A stretch of 64,000 bases of DNA from Moritella sp. F3 (GTDB lineage: Bacteria > Pseudomonadota > Gammaproteobacteria > Enterobacterales > Moritellaceae). The position numbers were made by a program, and so were the translations under genes. Below the pieces are notes generated by a model. That model was given only the letters and a program-made list of their open reading frames with translations. It had not been told where the DNA came from and searched no databases. Below, in pieces: positions 1 through 8,834 of the stretch (position 1 is the first letter of the stretch; every line of letters starts with the position of its first letter). The stretch covers positions 62,001 to 126,000 of the forward strand of contig NZ_BLRL01000009.1 of assembly GCF_015082335.1 (NCBI RefSeq). Reading direction: 5' to 3'.

Positions 1-1046
1 TTGTTGTTCTCAACTTTACGGAACGCTTCTAGTTCAGTGATGTCTGCTTCGTCGAACTGTGTAACGTGTGGGATTTTAACCCAGTTACGGTGCAGATTCG
101 GACCAGAAATTTTCTGGATGCGAGTCATCTTAACTACTTCGATTTCACCAAATTTAGCGAAATCAACTTTCGGCCATGCTAGAACGTCCATACCAGAACC
201 ATTGCCGCCAGTAGCGCCAGACTCTAAACGTTTAACTGCATTTTTAACGTAAGTTTGTACGTCTTCTTTTGCAATACGACCTTTGCGACCTGTTGCGCCA
301 ACTTTATCTAAGTTAACACCGAATTCGCGTGCTAGACGACGAACTACTGGTGAAGCATGGTGGTAAGCGTCATTTTCAACGAAACCAGTTACTTCAGGTG
401 CTTTTGCAGCTGGAGCAGCTTTCGGTGCTTCTGCGTTAGCTACAACAGGTGCAGCAGGTGCAGTCGCTTCAGTTACAACAGGAGCAGCAACAGGTGCCGC
501 GCCAGCAACTTCAAACGTCATGATGAAAGAACCAGTTGTTACTTTATCGCCAACAGCTGCTTTAATTTCTTTCACAACACCAGCGAATGGTGCAGGAACT
601 TCCATTGAAGCTTTATCGCCTTCAACAGCCATTAACGTGTCTTCTTCAGCAACAGTATCGCCAACTTTAACTGAAATCTCAGTTACTTCCACTTCATCGT
701 CGCCGATGTCAGGAATGTTAACTTCTAATACTTGCGCAGCAGCGGCAGCAACTGGAGCAGCTTCAACAGCAGGAGCGTCAGCTACAACTTCAGCAACTGG
801 TGCAGCAGCACCAGCTTCAGCAGCGAAGATAAAGATTAATGAACCAGTTTTAACACTGTCACCAACATTTACACGGATTTCTTGTACTACACCAGCTTGT
901 GGTGCAGGAACTTCCATAGACGCTTTGTCACCCTCAACAGCAAGCAAAGTATCTTCTTCTGCAACTGTATCGCCGATTTGAACGGAAATCTCAGTTACTT
1001 CTACTTCATCATCACCAATGTCTGGAACGAAAATTTCAATACTCAT
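1..1046 (-). CDS. aceF: Pyruvate dehydrogenase E2, dihydrolipoyl acetyltransferase (3' end outside window)
   Basis: E2 core of the cytoplasmic pyruvate dehydrogenase complex; carries acetyl groups on lipoyl-lysine and passes them to CoA. The visible part (about 348 residues) has two lipoyl domains (about residues 1-75 and 107-182), each with the GDKASME motif and lipoyl lysines at K41 and K145. Ala/Pro-rich swinging linkers follow each domain, then an E1/E3-binding domain ([16 protein letters not shown], about 240-280) and the start of the catalytic domain (the [17 protein letters not shown] region). E. coli AceF has three lipoyl domains, so this is a two-domain form. The ATG at 1044-1046 lies 10 bp after the aceE stop, so it is co-transcribed with aceE. 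The catalytic C-terminus lies beyond position 1. The family call is secure. Confidence 0.96.
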   Translation of the reverse strand, partial: MSIEIFVPDIGDDEVEVTEISVQIGDTVAEEDTLLAVEGDKASMEVPAPQAGVVQEIRVNVGDSVKTGSLIFIFAAEAGAAAPVAEVVADAPAVEAAPVAAAAAQVLEVNIPDIGDDEVEVTEISVKVGDTVAEEDTLMAVEGDKASMEVPAPFAGVVKEIKAAVGDKVTTGSFIMTFEVAGAAPVAAPVVTEATAPAAPVVANAEAPKAAPAAKAPEVTGFVENDAYHHASPVVRRLAREFGVNLDKVGATGRKGRIAKEDVQTYVKNAVKRLESGATGGNGSGMDVLAWPKVDFAKFGEIEVVKMTRIQKISGPNLHRNWVKIPHVTQFDEADITELEAFRKVENN

Positions 1047-1056
1047 TTTTTATACC

Positions 1057-3714
1057 TTATGCGTATAGAGGGTTTAATTTATCAGCGTCGATGTTATATT
1101 TTGCAATTGCATCAACAACAACTTGATTTTCTAGATCGCCTTTCTTAACTAATTCAGATAATGCAGCAACAACTACGTATTGCGCGTTAACTTCGAAGTG
1201 ACGACGTAAGTTTGCACGGCTGTCTGAACGACCAAAACCGTCTGTACCAAGAACTTTGTATGAAGTCGGCACGTATGCACGCGCTTGTTCTGCATAGTTT
1301 TTGATATAATCTGTCGCGGCAATAGCGGGTGCATCACTCATTAGTGTAGTGATATACGGTACTTTTTGCTCTGCTTCAGGGTGTAGCATGTTGTAACGTT
1401 CAACGTCTTGACCTTCACGTGCAATTTCATTGAATGAAGTTACAGAGAATACGTCAGAACCAATACCATAGTCTTCACTTAAGATACGAGCCGCTTCGCG
1501 CACTTGCATCATGATAGTACCTGAACTTAGTAATTGAACTTTAGCAGTTTCGCCAGTATAAGTTTCTAACTTATACATACCCTTACGGATACCATCTTCA
1601 ACGCCTTCTGGCATTGCGTGATGAGCGTAGTTTTCGTTCATCAATGTGATGTAATAGAAAACGTTTTCTTGCTCGCCGTACATACGACGTAAACCATCTT
1701 GTAATACAACAGCAACTTCATACGCGAATGTTGGGTCATAAGACACACAGTTCGGGATAAGGCCTGCTTGTACTAAGCTGTGACCATCTTCATGTTGAAG
1801 ACCTTCACCGTTTAGTGTTGTACGACCTGCTGTAGCACCTAATAGGAAACCACGAGCCATTTGATCGCCAGCCATCCATGCAGAGTCACCAATACGTTGG
1901 AAACCAAACATTGAATAGTAGATATACAGTGGGATCATCGGTACGTCATTCGTACTGTATGATGTAGCCGCTGCAACCCATGAAGACATAGCACCTAACT
2001 CATTAATACCTTCTTGAAGTACTTGGCCGCTAGTTTCTTCTTTATAGTAAGAAACAATTTCGCGATCTTGAGGTGTGTATGCTTGACCCTTAGGGTTGTA
2101 AATACCAACTTGACGGAATAAACCTTCCATACCAAATGTACGCGCTTCATCGGCGATAATTGGTACGATGTTTTTGCCAATGCCTTTATGCTTAAGCAGC
2201 ACATTTAGAGCACGAACATAAGCCATCGTTGTAGAGATTTCACGCTTTTGCTCACCAAGTAGCACGCCGAAATCTTCAACTGTTGGGATGTCTAATTTTC
2301 CAGAGAAGTTTTCTTGACGCTGTGGTAAGTAACCGTTTAATTCTTTACGACGCGCATGCATGTATTCGTGTTCAGGCGTACCTTCTTCGATTTTAACATA
2401 CGGCAGTTCTAACAATTGATCATCTGATACAGGTACATCGAAACGATCACGGAACTGCTTAAGCGTATCCGATTTCATTTTTTTCACGCCGTGCGCGATG
2501 TTTTTACCTTCAGCTGCTTCACCCATGCCGTAACCTTTAACAGTTTTAGCTAGGATTACAGTAGGCTTACCAACAGTTGCTTTTGCTTTTGCATATGCAG
2601 CGTAAAGCTTGCTTGATGAGTGACCGCCACGCTTAAGTGCGTAGATTTCATCATCAGTCATGTCTTTAACTAATTCAGCAGTTTCAGGGTAACGGTTAAA
2701 GAAGTGCTCGCGTACGTAAGCGCCGCCTTTAGCTTTCAACGTTTGGTAATCACCATCAACAGTTTCATTCATTAACTGTAGTAGTTTACCAGACGTGTCT
2801 TTAGCAAGAAGTTCATCCCACTCTTCGCCCCAAACAACTTTAATCACATTCCAACCAGCGCCTTTAAATAAGCTTTCTAGTTCTTGGATGATTTTACCGT
2901 TACCCATTACTGGGCCATCTAGGCGTTGTAAGTTACAGTTAACAACAAATACTAAGTTGTCTAAACCTTCACGTGCAGCAAATGATAATGCGCCGCGTGA
3001 TTCTGGTTCATCCATTTCGCCATCACCTAGGAAAGCGTATACAGTTTGATCTTCAGTCTGCTTTAGACCACGGCCATCTAGGTATTTCAAGAAACGCGCT
3101 TGATAGATAGCTGAGAATGGACCAAGACCCATAGATACTGTAGGGAACTGCCAATATTCAGGCATCAACTTAGGATGTGGGTATGACGGGATACCTTTAC
3201 CATCAACTTCTTGACGGAAGTTGTTTAGTTGATCTTCAGTTAAACGACCTTCAACAAATGAACGAGCGTAAATACCAGGAGAAATATGACCTTGGTAATA
3301 AACTAAATCGCCACCGTCTTTTTCCGTTGGAGCACGGAAGAAGTGGTTGAAACATACATCGTAAAGTGCAGCAGAAGACTGGAAAGAAGCCATGTGGCCA
3401 CCTAACTCTAAGTCTTTCTTAGATGCACGTAGTACGATCATTAAAGCATTCCAGCGGATAATCGAACGAATACGACGCTCTAATTTCTCGTCACCTGGGT
3501 ATACAGGTTGGTCTTCAGTACGGATAGTATTGATGTAATCCGTAGTGATGCCGCCTTTACCTAGTGCAACGCCGTCTTGATGTGCTTTTGCAATTACTTT
3601 TTCTAGTAAATACTGTGCACGTTCAAGACCTTCTTCACGAATTACTGATTCGATTGATTCTAGCCATTCGGTAGTTTCGATTGGGTCTACATCATGCTTT
3701 AAGATGTCGGACAT
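1057..3714 (-). CDS. aceE: Pyruvate dehydrogenase E1 component (homodimeric type)
   Basis: Thiamine-diphosphate enzyme that decarboxylates pyruvate and acetylates the lipoyl groups of AceF. The 885-residue product matches the 887-residue E. coli protein in length and is the homodimeric gammaproteobacterial type. The ThDP/Mg motif GDGEMDEPES is near residue 230, and transketolase-like motifs such as GHSSSKLYAAYAKAK and EDGHSLVQAGLIPNC are present. It is the second gene of pdhR-aceE-aceF and starts at an ATG preceded by AAGGAATCTC. An imperfect 16-bp inverted repeat lies in its leader, 41-74 nt upstream of the start. Expression is probably controlled by PdhR from the promoter before pdhR, and possibly by the leader hairpin. 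Confidence 0.98.
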   Translation of the reverse strand: MSDILKHDVDPIETTEWLESIESVIREEGLERAQYLLEKVIAKAHQDGVALGKGGITTDYINTIRTEDQPVYPGDEKLERRIRSIIRWNALMIVLRASKKDLELGGHMASFQSSAALYDVCFNHFFRAPTEKDGGDLVYYQGHISPGIYARSFVEGRLTEDQLNNFRQEVDGKGIPSYPHPKLMPEYWQFPTVSMGLGPFSAIYQARFLKYLDGRGLKQTEDQTVYAFLGDGEMDEPESRGALSFAAREGLDNLVFVVNCNLQRLDGPVMGNGKIIQELESLFKGAGWNVIKVVWGEEWDELLAKDTSGKLLQLMNETVDGDYQTLKAKGGAYVREHFFNRYPETAELVKDMTDDEIYALKRGGHSSSKLYAAYAKAKATVGKPTVILAKTVKGYGMGEAAEGKNIAHGVKKMKSDTLKQFRDRFDVPVSDDQLLELPYVKIEEGTPEHEYMHARRKELNGYLPQRQENFSGKLDIPTVEDFGVLLGEQKREISTTMAYVRALNVLLKHKGIGKNIVPIIADEARTFGMEGLFRQVGIYNPKGQAYTPQDREIVSYYKEETSGQVLQEGINELGAMSSWVAAATSYSTNDVPMIPLYIYYSMFGFQRIGDSAWMAGDQMARGFLLGATAGRTTLNGEGLQHEDGHSLVQAGLIPNCVSYDPTFAYEVAVVLQDGLRRMYGEQENVFYYITLMNENYAHHAMPEGVEDGIRKGMYKLETYTGETAKVQLLSSGTIMMQVREAARILSEDYGIGSDVFSVTSFNEIAREGQDVERYNMLHPEAEQKVPYITTLMSDAPAIAATDYIKNYAEQARAYVPTSYKVLGTDGFGRSDSRANLRRHFEVNAQYVVVAALSELVKKGDLENQVVVDAIAKYNIDADKLNPLYA

Positions 3715-3754
3715 ATGAGATTCCTTACTAATTAGATCTCTACAATATTAAAGA

Positions 3755-3788
3755 AATATTCTTAAGCATCTTGATGTTTAAGAATATT
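3755..3788 (-). repeat. Inverted repeat in the pdhR-aceE gap
   Basis: The arms 3755-3770 and 3773-3788 are 16 nt each with one mismatch (a G-U pair in RNA) and two bases between them. The AT-rich stem sits 41-74 nt before the aceE ATG. It could attenuate or process the pdhR-aceEF transcript, or act as a DNA operator. No strong U-run follows on the minus strand, so a simple terminator is less likely. Confidence 0.6.
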
Positions 3789-3799
3789 CATTAGTAACA

Positions 3800-4561
3800 C
3801 TATTTAGCTTGTTTTATACGGCGTGACGCACGGTTAATGCGGCTATCTTCACGCCCAATATCTAGCAATGCTTGCTCGATATAAGCCAGATGGGCATGAC
3901 ATGCTTCTCTGGCTGTTTCTGGTTGTCGGTTAAGAATTGCAGTGAGCATATCACCGCGATGTTGGCTAATTTGTTCAACCACACCTTGACGCTTTTCCAA
4001 CAACCTAAAATTTTGACAAATATTATCTTCTAACAATGGATTTAAACCACGCAGAAGATGCAACAACACAATATTATGTGATGCCGCAGTAACCGCAATA
4101 TTAAACGCACTCACCGCTTGTGCTTGTAACTGCGGGTCTTGCGCTAACTCCGATGCAGTAACTGCATCAAGCGCAACGCGTAATTGCTGAAAATCGGTTT
4201 CAGTACCACGTAACGCGGCGTAATAAGCTGAAATACCTTCTAAGGCATGACGAAATTCAAGCAGATCTAATTGCGCTTCAGGGTGTGTCGTCAATAATTG
4301 AAACAGCGGTTCCATCAGTGTTTGGTCCATGACCTTCTTCACCCATGTACCACGCCCTTGACGACGTTCCAATAAACCTTTGCTTTCCAAACGTAGAATT
4401 GCATCACGTACAGTTGGGCGAGAAACCTCTAACTGCAGGGCTAAATCACGCTCTGAAGGTAAGCGCTGGCCGGATTCTAAACTACCTTCCAAAATCATCT
4501 GCTCTAGTTGTTCTGCAATTGCATCTGACAACTTCGGCGGCTGAATTTTTCGATAGACCAT
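3800..4561 (-). CDS. pdhR: GntR-family pyruvate-responsive repressor PdhR
   Basis: Transcriptional repressor of the pyruvate dehydrogenase operon, released by pyruvate in E. coli. The 253-residue product has an N-terminal GntR winged helix (KLSDAIAEQLEQMILEG, then LPSERDLALQLEVSRPTVRDA) and a C-terminal FadR-type (FCD) all-helical sensor domain. An in-frame start 25 codons further upstream exists. I chose the ATG at 4559-4561 because the product then begins MVYRKIQPPKLSD, aligning with the E. coli start MAYSKIRQPKLSD. A perfect PdhR-type palindrome (AATTGGT-AAG-ACCAATT) lies 26 bp upstream, implying autoregulation. It is first in the operon with aceE and aceF. Confidence 0.95.
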   Translation of the reverse strand: MVYRKIQPPKLSDAIAEQLEQMILEGSLESGQRLPSERDLALQLEVSRPTVRDAILRLESKGLLERRQGRGTWVKKVMDQTLMEPLFQLLTTHPEAQLDLLEFRHALEGISAYYAALRGTETDFQQLRVALDAVTASELAQDPQLQAQAVSAFNIAVTAASHNIVLLHLLRGLNPLLEDNICQNFRLLEKRQGVVEQISQHRGDMLTAILNRQPETAREACHAHLAYIEQALLDIGREDSRINRASRRIKQAK

Positions 4562-4586
4562 GTGAACCTCAAAATGACCAGTGGTA

Positions 4587-4603
4587 AATTGGTAAGACCA
4601 ATT
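4587..4603. promoter_or_regulatory. PdhR operator (perfect palindrome)
   Basis: AATTGGTAAGACCAATT matches the known E. coli PdhR box ATTGGTnnnACCAAT exactly, with 7-bp arms and a 3-bp centre. It lies just upstream of pdhR, consistent with autorepression of pdhR-aceEF. Confidence 0.85.
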
Positions 4604-4831
4604 TAATATTAAGTCATGACAATTTACCAAAACCACGTTCGATTGTCATTAAAAATAGACATTTTTGTTCGTATTAATGCTGTTTAAATCAAAATAGTCA
4701 GTATTAATCCATCTAAATAAATAGATAAACCAAGCAGATTAATAGGGTAATTGCTCTTTAAGCCAGTTTAAATGACTGAACGCTAAGCGTTAAACTGCAA
4801 CAAACTACCCCCAAAGTGATAACCTTGTCAT

Positions 4832-4846
4832 ATTGGTCTTACCACT
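4832..4846. promoter_or_regulatory. Second PdhR-like box
   Basis: ATTGGTCTTACCACT matches the PdhR box at all but the last half-site bases. It is about 230 bp from the perfect box, in the same intergenic region, and could be an auxiliary operator or mark a distal promoter. Confidence 0.5.
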
Positions 4847-4866
4847 TAAGAGGATGTTTGAGCACA

Positions 4867-4899
4867 ATAAAGCATAGACCATTACAGTCTATGCTTTAT
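4867..4899 (-). terminator. Terminator downstream of ampE
   Basis: Perfect 13-bp inverted repeat: ATAAAGCATAGAC at 4867-4879, a 7-nt loop, and its complement at 4887-4899. It lies about 100 bp after ampE in the direction of transcription. The U-rich tail is modest (TTTATT), so efficiency is uncertain. Confidence 0.65.
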
Positions 4900-4999
4900 C
4901 AAAAATCAGATGATTTCACTACACTAGATGATGCTTAACGAATCACTCGGTCGTGGTTAGATAATAATTCGATACGGATTGCACTCGTATTAATCTGTA

Positions 5000-5848
5000 T
5001 TAAATAATAGTACCGTTAATGGTAAGGAGGGAAATGATTGTCACAAAGAAGGTAATATTGCGTTTCGCTAGCTGCACTAAATAGCAGGTATAGTCATAAC
5101 ATTGATCTGTTTCTACATTGGCTTTACTCGCGAGGTATACAACCTTGCCTAATAAATCAAACTCCGGTGTAGATAGATCACGCCAACTACGTAGACTCTG
5201 TGGTAAGGCAGCCTGCTCTTCCGCCACCAACGCAAAACCAAGCATTGTTAAACGTGCCGGTAACCAATCCACAATTCGCATAATCCGATGAATACCAGTA
5301 CGCTTTAATCGCTTGCGATGATGTTGAACAATATACTTATGGTAACTACGCACAACGACATATAGGGTTAAACCAATAGGCCCTGCAACCACAAAGTAAA
5401 AAATCACCGCAAAATAAAAACGGTAATTAAGCCAAACTAGCTGCTGAGCAACGGCTTGGGTCAGTAGCGTCGCACAAAAACGTTCACTATTTACATCTAA
5501 ACAATTTGCATACATACCTTTAGCTTCTAAGTCATTACGACTTAATGCCTTAAGGTATTGGCGATAATCACGGCGATAGTCACTACCACCAAAGCTCATC
5601 AATAATAATAGCAACCAAGTGATGATGGTAAAAATGCCATAATAAAGGCCTGCCAGCGCATCCAATAAGCTGTACATCAAGATGGCTGGTAATGCGATGA
5701 TCACTAACGTACCAAGCAGACCACCATTGATAAACGAAGGAAGTAACGGGAACAGATAACGCTGCAGCACATTATCGAGCTGCAGTTTAGCGCTCAAATG
5801 CACAACTCGCTCAATCAGCAGTGCCAGCAGCAGAGATATTAATGCCAT
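5000..5848 (-). CDS. ampE: AmpE family inner-membrane protein
   Basis: Inner-membrane protein encoded beside AmpD and linked in enterobacteria to beta-lactamase induction; its biochemical role is unclear. The 282-residue product (E. coli 284) starts MALISLLLALLIERVVHL and has several hydrophobic segments: N-terminus, about 45-65, about 70-90, about 145-165 and the C-terminus. Charged loops lie between, for example KALSRNDLEAKGMYAN. It starts 1 bp after the ampD stop, so the two form one operon. I assign it from sequence resemblance and from the conserved ampD-ampE pairing. Confidence 0.9.
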   Translation of the reverse strand: MALISLLLALLIERVVHLSAKLQLDNVLQRYLFPLLPSFINGGLLGTLVIIALPAILMYSLLDALAGLYYGIFTIITWLLLLLMSFGGSDYRRDYRQYLKALSRNDLEAKGMYANCLDVNSERFCATLLTQAVAQQLVWLNYRFYFAVIFYFVVAGPIGLTLYVVVRSYHKYIVQHHRKRLKRTGIHRIMRIVDWLPARLTMLGFALVAEEQAALPQSLRSWRDLSTPEFDLLGKVVYLASKANVETDQCYDYTCYLVQLAKRNITFFVTIISLLTINGTII

Positions 5849-5849
5849 A

Positions 5850-6422
5850 TTAATTGTCCTTCGAATTTAAACATGCGAAATAATGTTGCCAGTCAAAATA
5901 CGGACCGGGATCATCTTTACGGTTCGGGGCGATATCACTGTGACCAGTAATACGTGCTTGAGTGATTAATGGATAACGGGTTTGTATGTCTCGGGTCACG
6001 TTTGTCAGGCATTGATACTGTGCCGCCGTATATGGATGATTAACATCCCCCTCAAGCTCGATACCAATCGAAAAATCGTTACAACGGGATTGCCCTGCAA
6101 ATTCAGAGAGTCCGGCATGCCAAGCGCGTTTAGCTAAGGGAACAAATTGGATCAAACGGCCATCTCGACGGATGTATAAGTGCGCAGATACCCTTACCGA
6201 GATTAATTTTTGAAAATAAGGGTGTAGACTACAATCTAACTTGCCTAGAAAAAAGTCTTCGACATAATCAGCGCCATATTGCTCTGGGGGTAAACTAATG
6301 CAATGGATCACGAGTAAATCGATATCTACGTCGCTTGGGCGGTCATCAAAATGTGGCGATGATAAAAAATCAGCACTCGCCAATATTCCTGAATCTGCTT
6401 GTCTATTTACCACTGTATTCAT
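5850..6422 (-). CDS. ampD: 1,6-anhydro-N-acetylmuramyl-L-alanine amidase AmpD
   Basis: Cytoplasmic zinc amidase that cleaves the stem peptide from anhydro-muropeptides during wall recycling, and so controls AmpR-type beta-lactamase inducers. The 190-residue product (E. coli 183) shows the amidase-2 fold motifs: VIHCISLPP (first zinc His), AHLYIRRDGRLIQFV, RAWHAGLS, FSIGIELEG, and GHSDIAPNRKDDPGP carrying the second His and the third ligand Asp. It has no signal peptide, as expected for AmpD. It is first in ampD-ampE and divergent from the aspartic protease gene, 200 bp away. Confidence 0.96.
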   Translation of the reverse strand: MNTVVNRQADSGILASADFLSSPHFDDRPSDVDIDLLVIHCISLPPEQYGADYVEDFFLGKLDCSLHPYFQKLISVRVSAHLYIRRDGRLIQFVPLAKRAWHAGLSEFAGQSRCNDFSIGIELEGDVNHPYTAAQYQCLTNVTRDIQTRYPLITQARITGHSDIAPNRKDDPGPYFDWQHYFACLNSKDN

Positions 6423-6519
6423 ACCTTCTGACTATAATCGAATTTAATGCTATTCAAGACTACTACTTATAATTACTTCACTTTACAATGATATCGTTAG
6501 CAATAACATAGCTACGTCC

Positions 6520-6574
6520 GTAAAATACAGCCCTGAGTCTGTAAAATACAGAGCGGGATCAGTAAAATGAACAG
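6520..6574. repeat. Three direct repeats at 21-bp spacing
   Basis: GTAAAATACAG occurs at 6520-6530 and 6541-6551, and a variant, GTAAAATGAACAG, at 6562-6574. The starts are exactly 21 bp apart, about two helical turns. The repeats lie between the divergent ampD and protease genes, 48 bp before the latter. The arrangement resembles an operator array or upstream activator site, but no known regulator box was recognised. Confidence 0.7.
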
Positions 6575-6622
6575 CCAATAAATAAACCTGTTTATACTGA
6601 AAAAAGACAATGGAGAAAGACA

Positions 6623-7129
6623 ATGGATGGAAATCAAAAAATTGCCAAAGCCATGACTTATATCGCCTGGATAAGTGGGTTAATTGTCATGACGCTATTC
6701 TTCAATAATTATTTATCGAATCAACAAAACCCCAATCGTACGCCAGAAAGTTATCAACAAAATGGCAATGCTGTGGTAATGCTGCAACAAAATCGTGCCG
6801 GACACTATGTTACTAATGGTTATATAAATGGTTATCAGGTAAAATTTTTACTCGACACTGGCGCGACGCAGGTTTCAATACCGGCAAACGTCGCCGAACA
6901 GATCGGCTTAACCGCTGGCTATAGTCAATCAGTCAATACTGCGAATGGTGTCATTGAAGTATTCTCAACCCGCCTAGATAGTTTATCGGTTGGTGAATTA
7001 ACACTTTACGATCTCAGTGCGAATATTAATCCCTATATGCAAGGTGATACTATTCTGCTCGGTATGAATGCATTAAAACAAGTTAAATTAGTCCAGCAAG
7101 GCAAAACCCTCACGTTAAGTGAATATTAG
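6623..7129 (+). CDS. Membrane-anchored retropepsin-like aspartic protease
   Basis: A 168-residue protein with one N-terminal transmembrane segment (about residues 13-28, TYIAWISGLIVMTLFF), then a short Gln/Asn-rich linker and a single retropepsin-like domain. The catalytic signature LLDTGATQVSIP is near residues 76-87, and the hydrophobic motif ILLGMNALKQVKLV near 145-158 is typical of the second half of the fold. Such small TIGR02281-type (clan AA) proteins must dimerise to form an active site, and the domain is probably periplasmic. The substrate is unknown. It lies 24 bp before nadC on the same strand, so the two may be co-transcribed. Family call firm, function open. Confidence 0.85.
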   Translation: MDGNQKIAKAMTYIAWISGLIVMTLFFNNYLSNQQNPNRTPESYQQNGNAVVMLQQNRAGHYVTNGYINGYQVKFLLDTGATQVSIPANVAEQIGLTAGYSQSVNTANGVIEVFSTRLDSLSVGELTLYDLSANINPYMQGDTILLGMNALKQVKLVQQGKTLTLSEY

Positions 7130-7996
<867 letters not shown>

Positions 7997-8399
7997 TCGA
8001 TAGGATTTAGCTAGCAGTTAATTCTAAAGACTAACTCTAAAGTAATGCTAAAATACAAAGCACTGCCATTTTACGGTAGTGCTTTTTACATTTTAAATAA
8101 ATAACCAAGCCGATATCGGCAAATAATATTAATACCTATCTCCTACCCGCAATTCAGTCATTCATCTATAAATAGTCTGCTAATCACCGTATTTACACTT
8201 AAAAACCCTTAGTGCAATAATTTTTTATGTCAATAAATCAAGTGATTACAGTGACTAATTGTCTTATAACTTGATCTCGATCGTTAAATTTATGTATACA
8301 GGATGTTAAATAAGCGTTTAAATAAATCCAACTCATCAGATGTCTCATACCATTTGATGATTAAAGGACTATTTGGTAATTTTTATAAGGATATAAAAA
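7997..8399. other. Intergenic region between nadC and pilA
   Basis: 403 bp holding the nadC terminator, a perfect 12-bp palindrome GCCGATATCGGC (8109-8120) and the pilA leader. A possible sigma-70 promoter is TTGATC (8271-8276) and TATACA (8295-8300) with an 18-bp spacer. I found no sigma-54 element of the TGGCAC-N5-TTGC type, although rpoN is in this window. The pilA ribosome site is AAGGATATAAAAA-ATG. Confidence 0.5.
8057..8085 (+). terminator. Rho-independent terminator after nadC
   Basis: AAAGCACTGCC (8057-8067) pairs with GGTAGTGCTTT (8075-8085) with one G-U pair. The stem runs into a T-rich tract, and the hairpin lies about 60 bp after the nadC stop. Confidence 0.85.
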
Positions 8400-8828
8400 A
8401 TGAGAGTACAACAGAAAACACAACAACAAGGTTTTACGTTAATAGAGTTAATGATCGTAGTGGCGATAGTGGCAATTTTGGCTGCAGTCGGTATGCCTGC
8501 ATATCAAAAATATACCCAACGAGCCCAGTTCTCAGAAGTAATTGCAGCTACAGGTCCAGCTAAAACCGCTGTTGAAATATGCTACCAAACAAGTGGTTCA
8601 GTCACTAACTGTGCAACCCAAGCTACAACAGCAGTTTCAGGTGCATATAATACAGCTATTGTTAATGATGTATCAGTGACTTTGAGCGGTAATGTAGCAA
8701 CAATTCAGGCTACAGGTGAGTCAGAACTAGACGATGCGACTTATATATTAGCAGGAACAATGGCTAACGGACGAGTTGAATGGACTCGAGCGGCTTCAGG
8801 TACTTGCGTCACATTAGGCTATTGCTAA
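8400..8828 (+). CDS. pilA: Type IV pilin (major pilin subunit)
   Basis: Structural subunit of the type IV pilus. The 142-residue prepilin has a short basic leader [11 protein letters not shown] cut before Phe12 ([20 protein letters not shown]), with the conserved Glu at +5 of the mature protein. A hydrophobic N-terminal helix and a small globular domain follow. Four cysteines are present, a pair near residues 60-70 (ICYQ, TNC) and a pair at the end (GTC, GYC). This suggests two disulfides, or a D-region disulfide plus another. PilD, encoded three genes downstream, should process it. It is first in pilABCD. The globular part is Ala/Thr-rich and probably strain-variable. Confidence 0.93.
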   Translation: MRVQQKTQQQGFTLIELMIVVAIVAILAAVGMPAYQKYTQRAQFSEVIAATGPAKTAVEICYQTSGSVTNCATQATTAVSGAYNTAIVNDVSVTLSGNVATIQATGESELDDATYILAGTMANGRVEWTRAASGTCVTLGYC

Positions 8829-8834
8829 GCCCTA

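Larger units (their letters stand above)
4562..4999. other. Intergenic region between pdhR and ampE
   Basis: 438 bp without a gene. It holds the perfect PdhR box (4587-4603), a weaker one (4832-4846) and a 13-bp perfect hairpin (4867-4899) that ends the ampDE transcript. No clear sigma-70 promoter pair was found by eye. Confidence 0.7.

Noticed and set aside
520..981. 153-codon Ala/Ser/Thr-rich frame over aceF
   Set aside because: Antisense shadow of the Ala/Pro-rich linkers and lipoyl domains of AceF.
8295..8400. sigma-54 promoter for pilA
   Set aside because: No GG-N10-GC element of the TGGCAC-N5-TTGC type was found in the upstream region.
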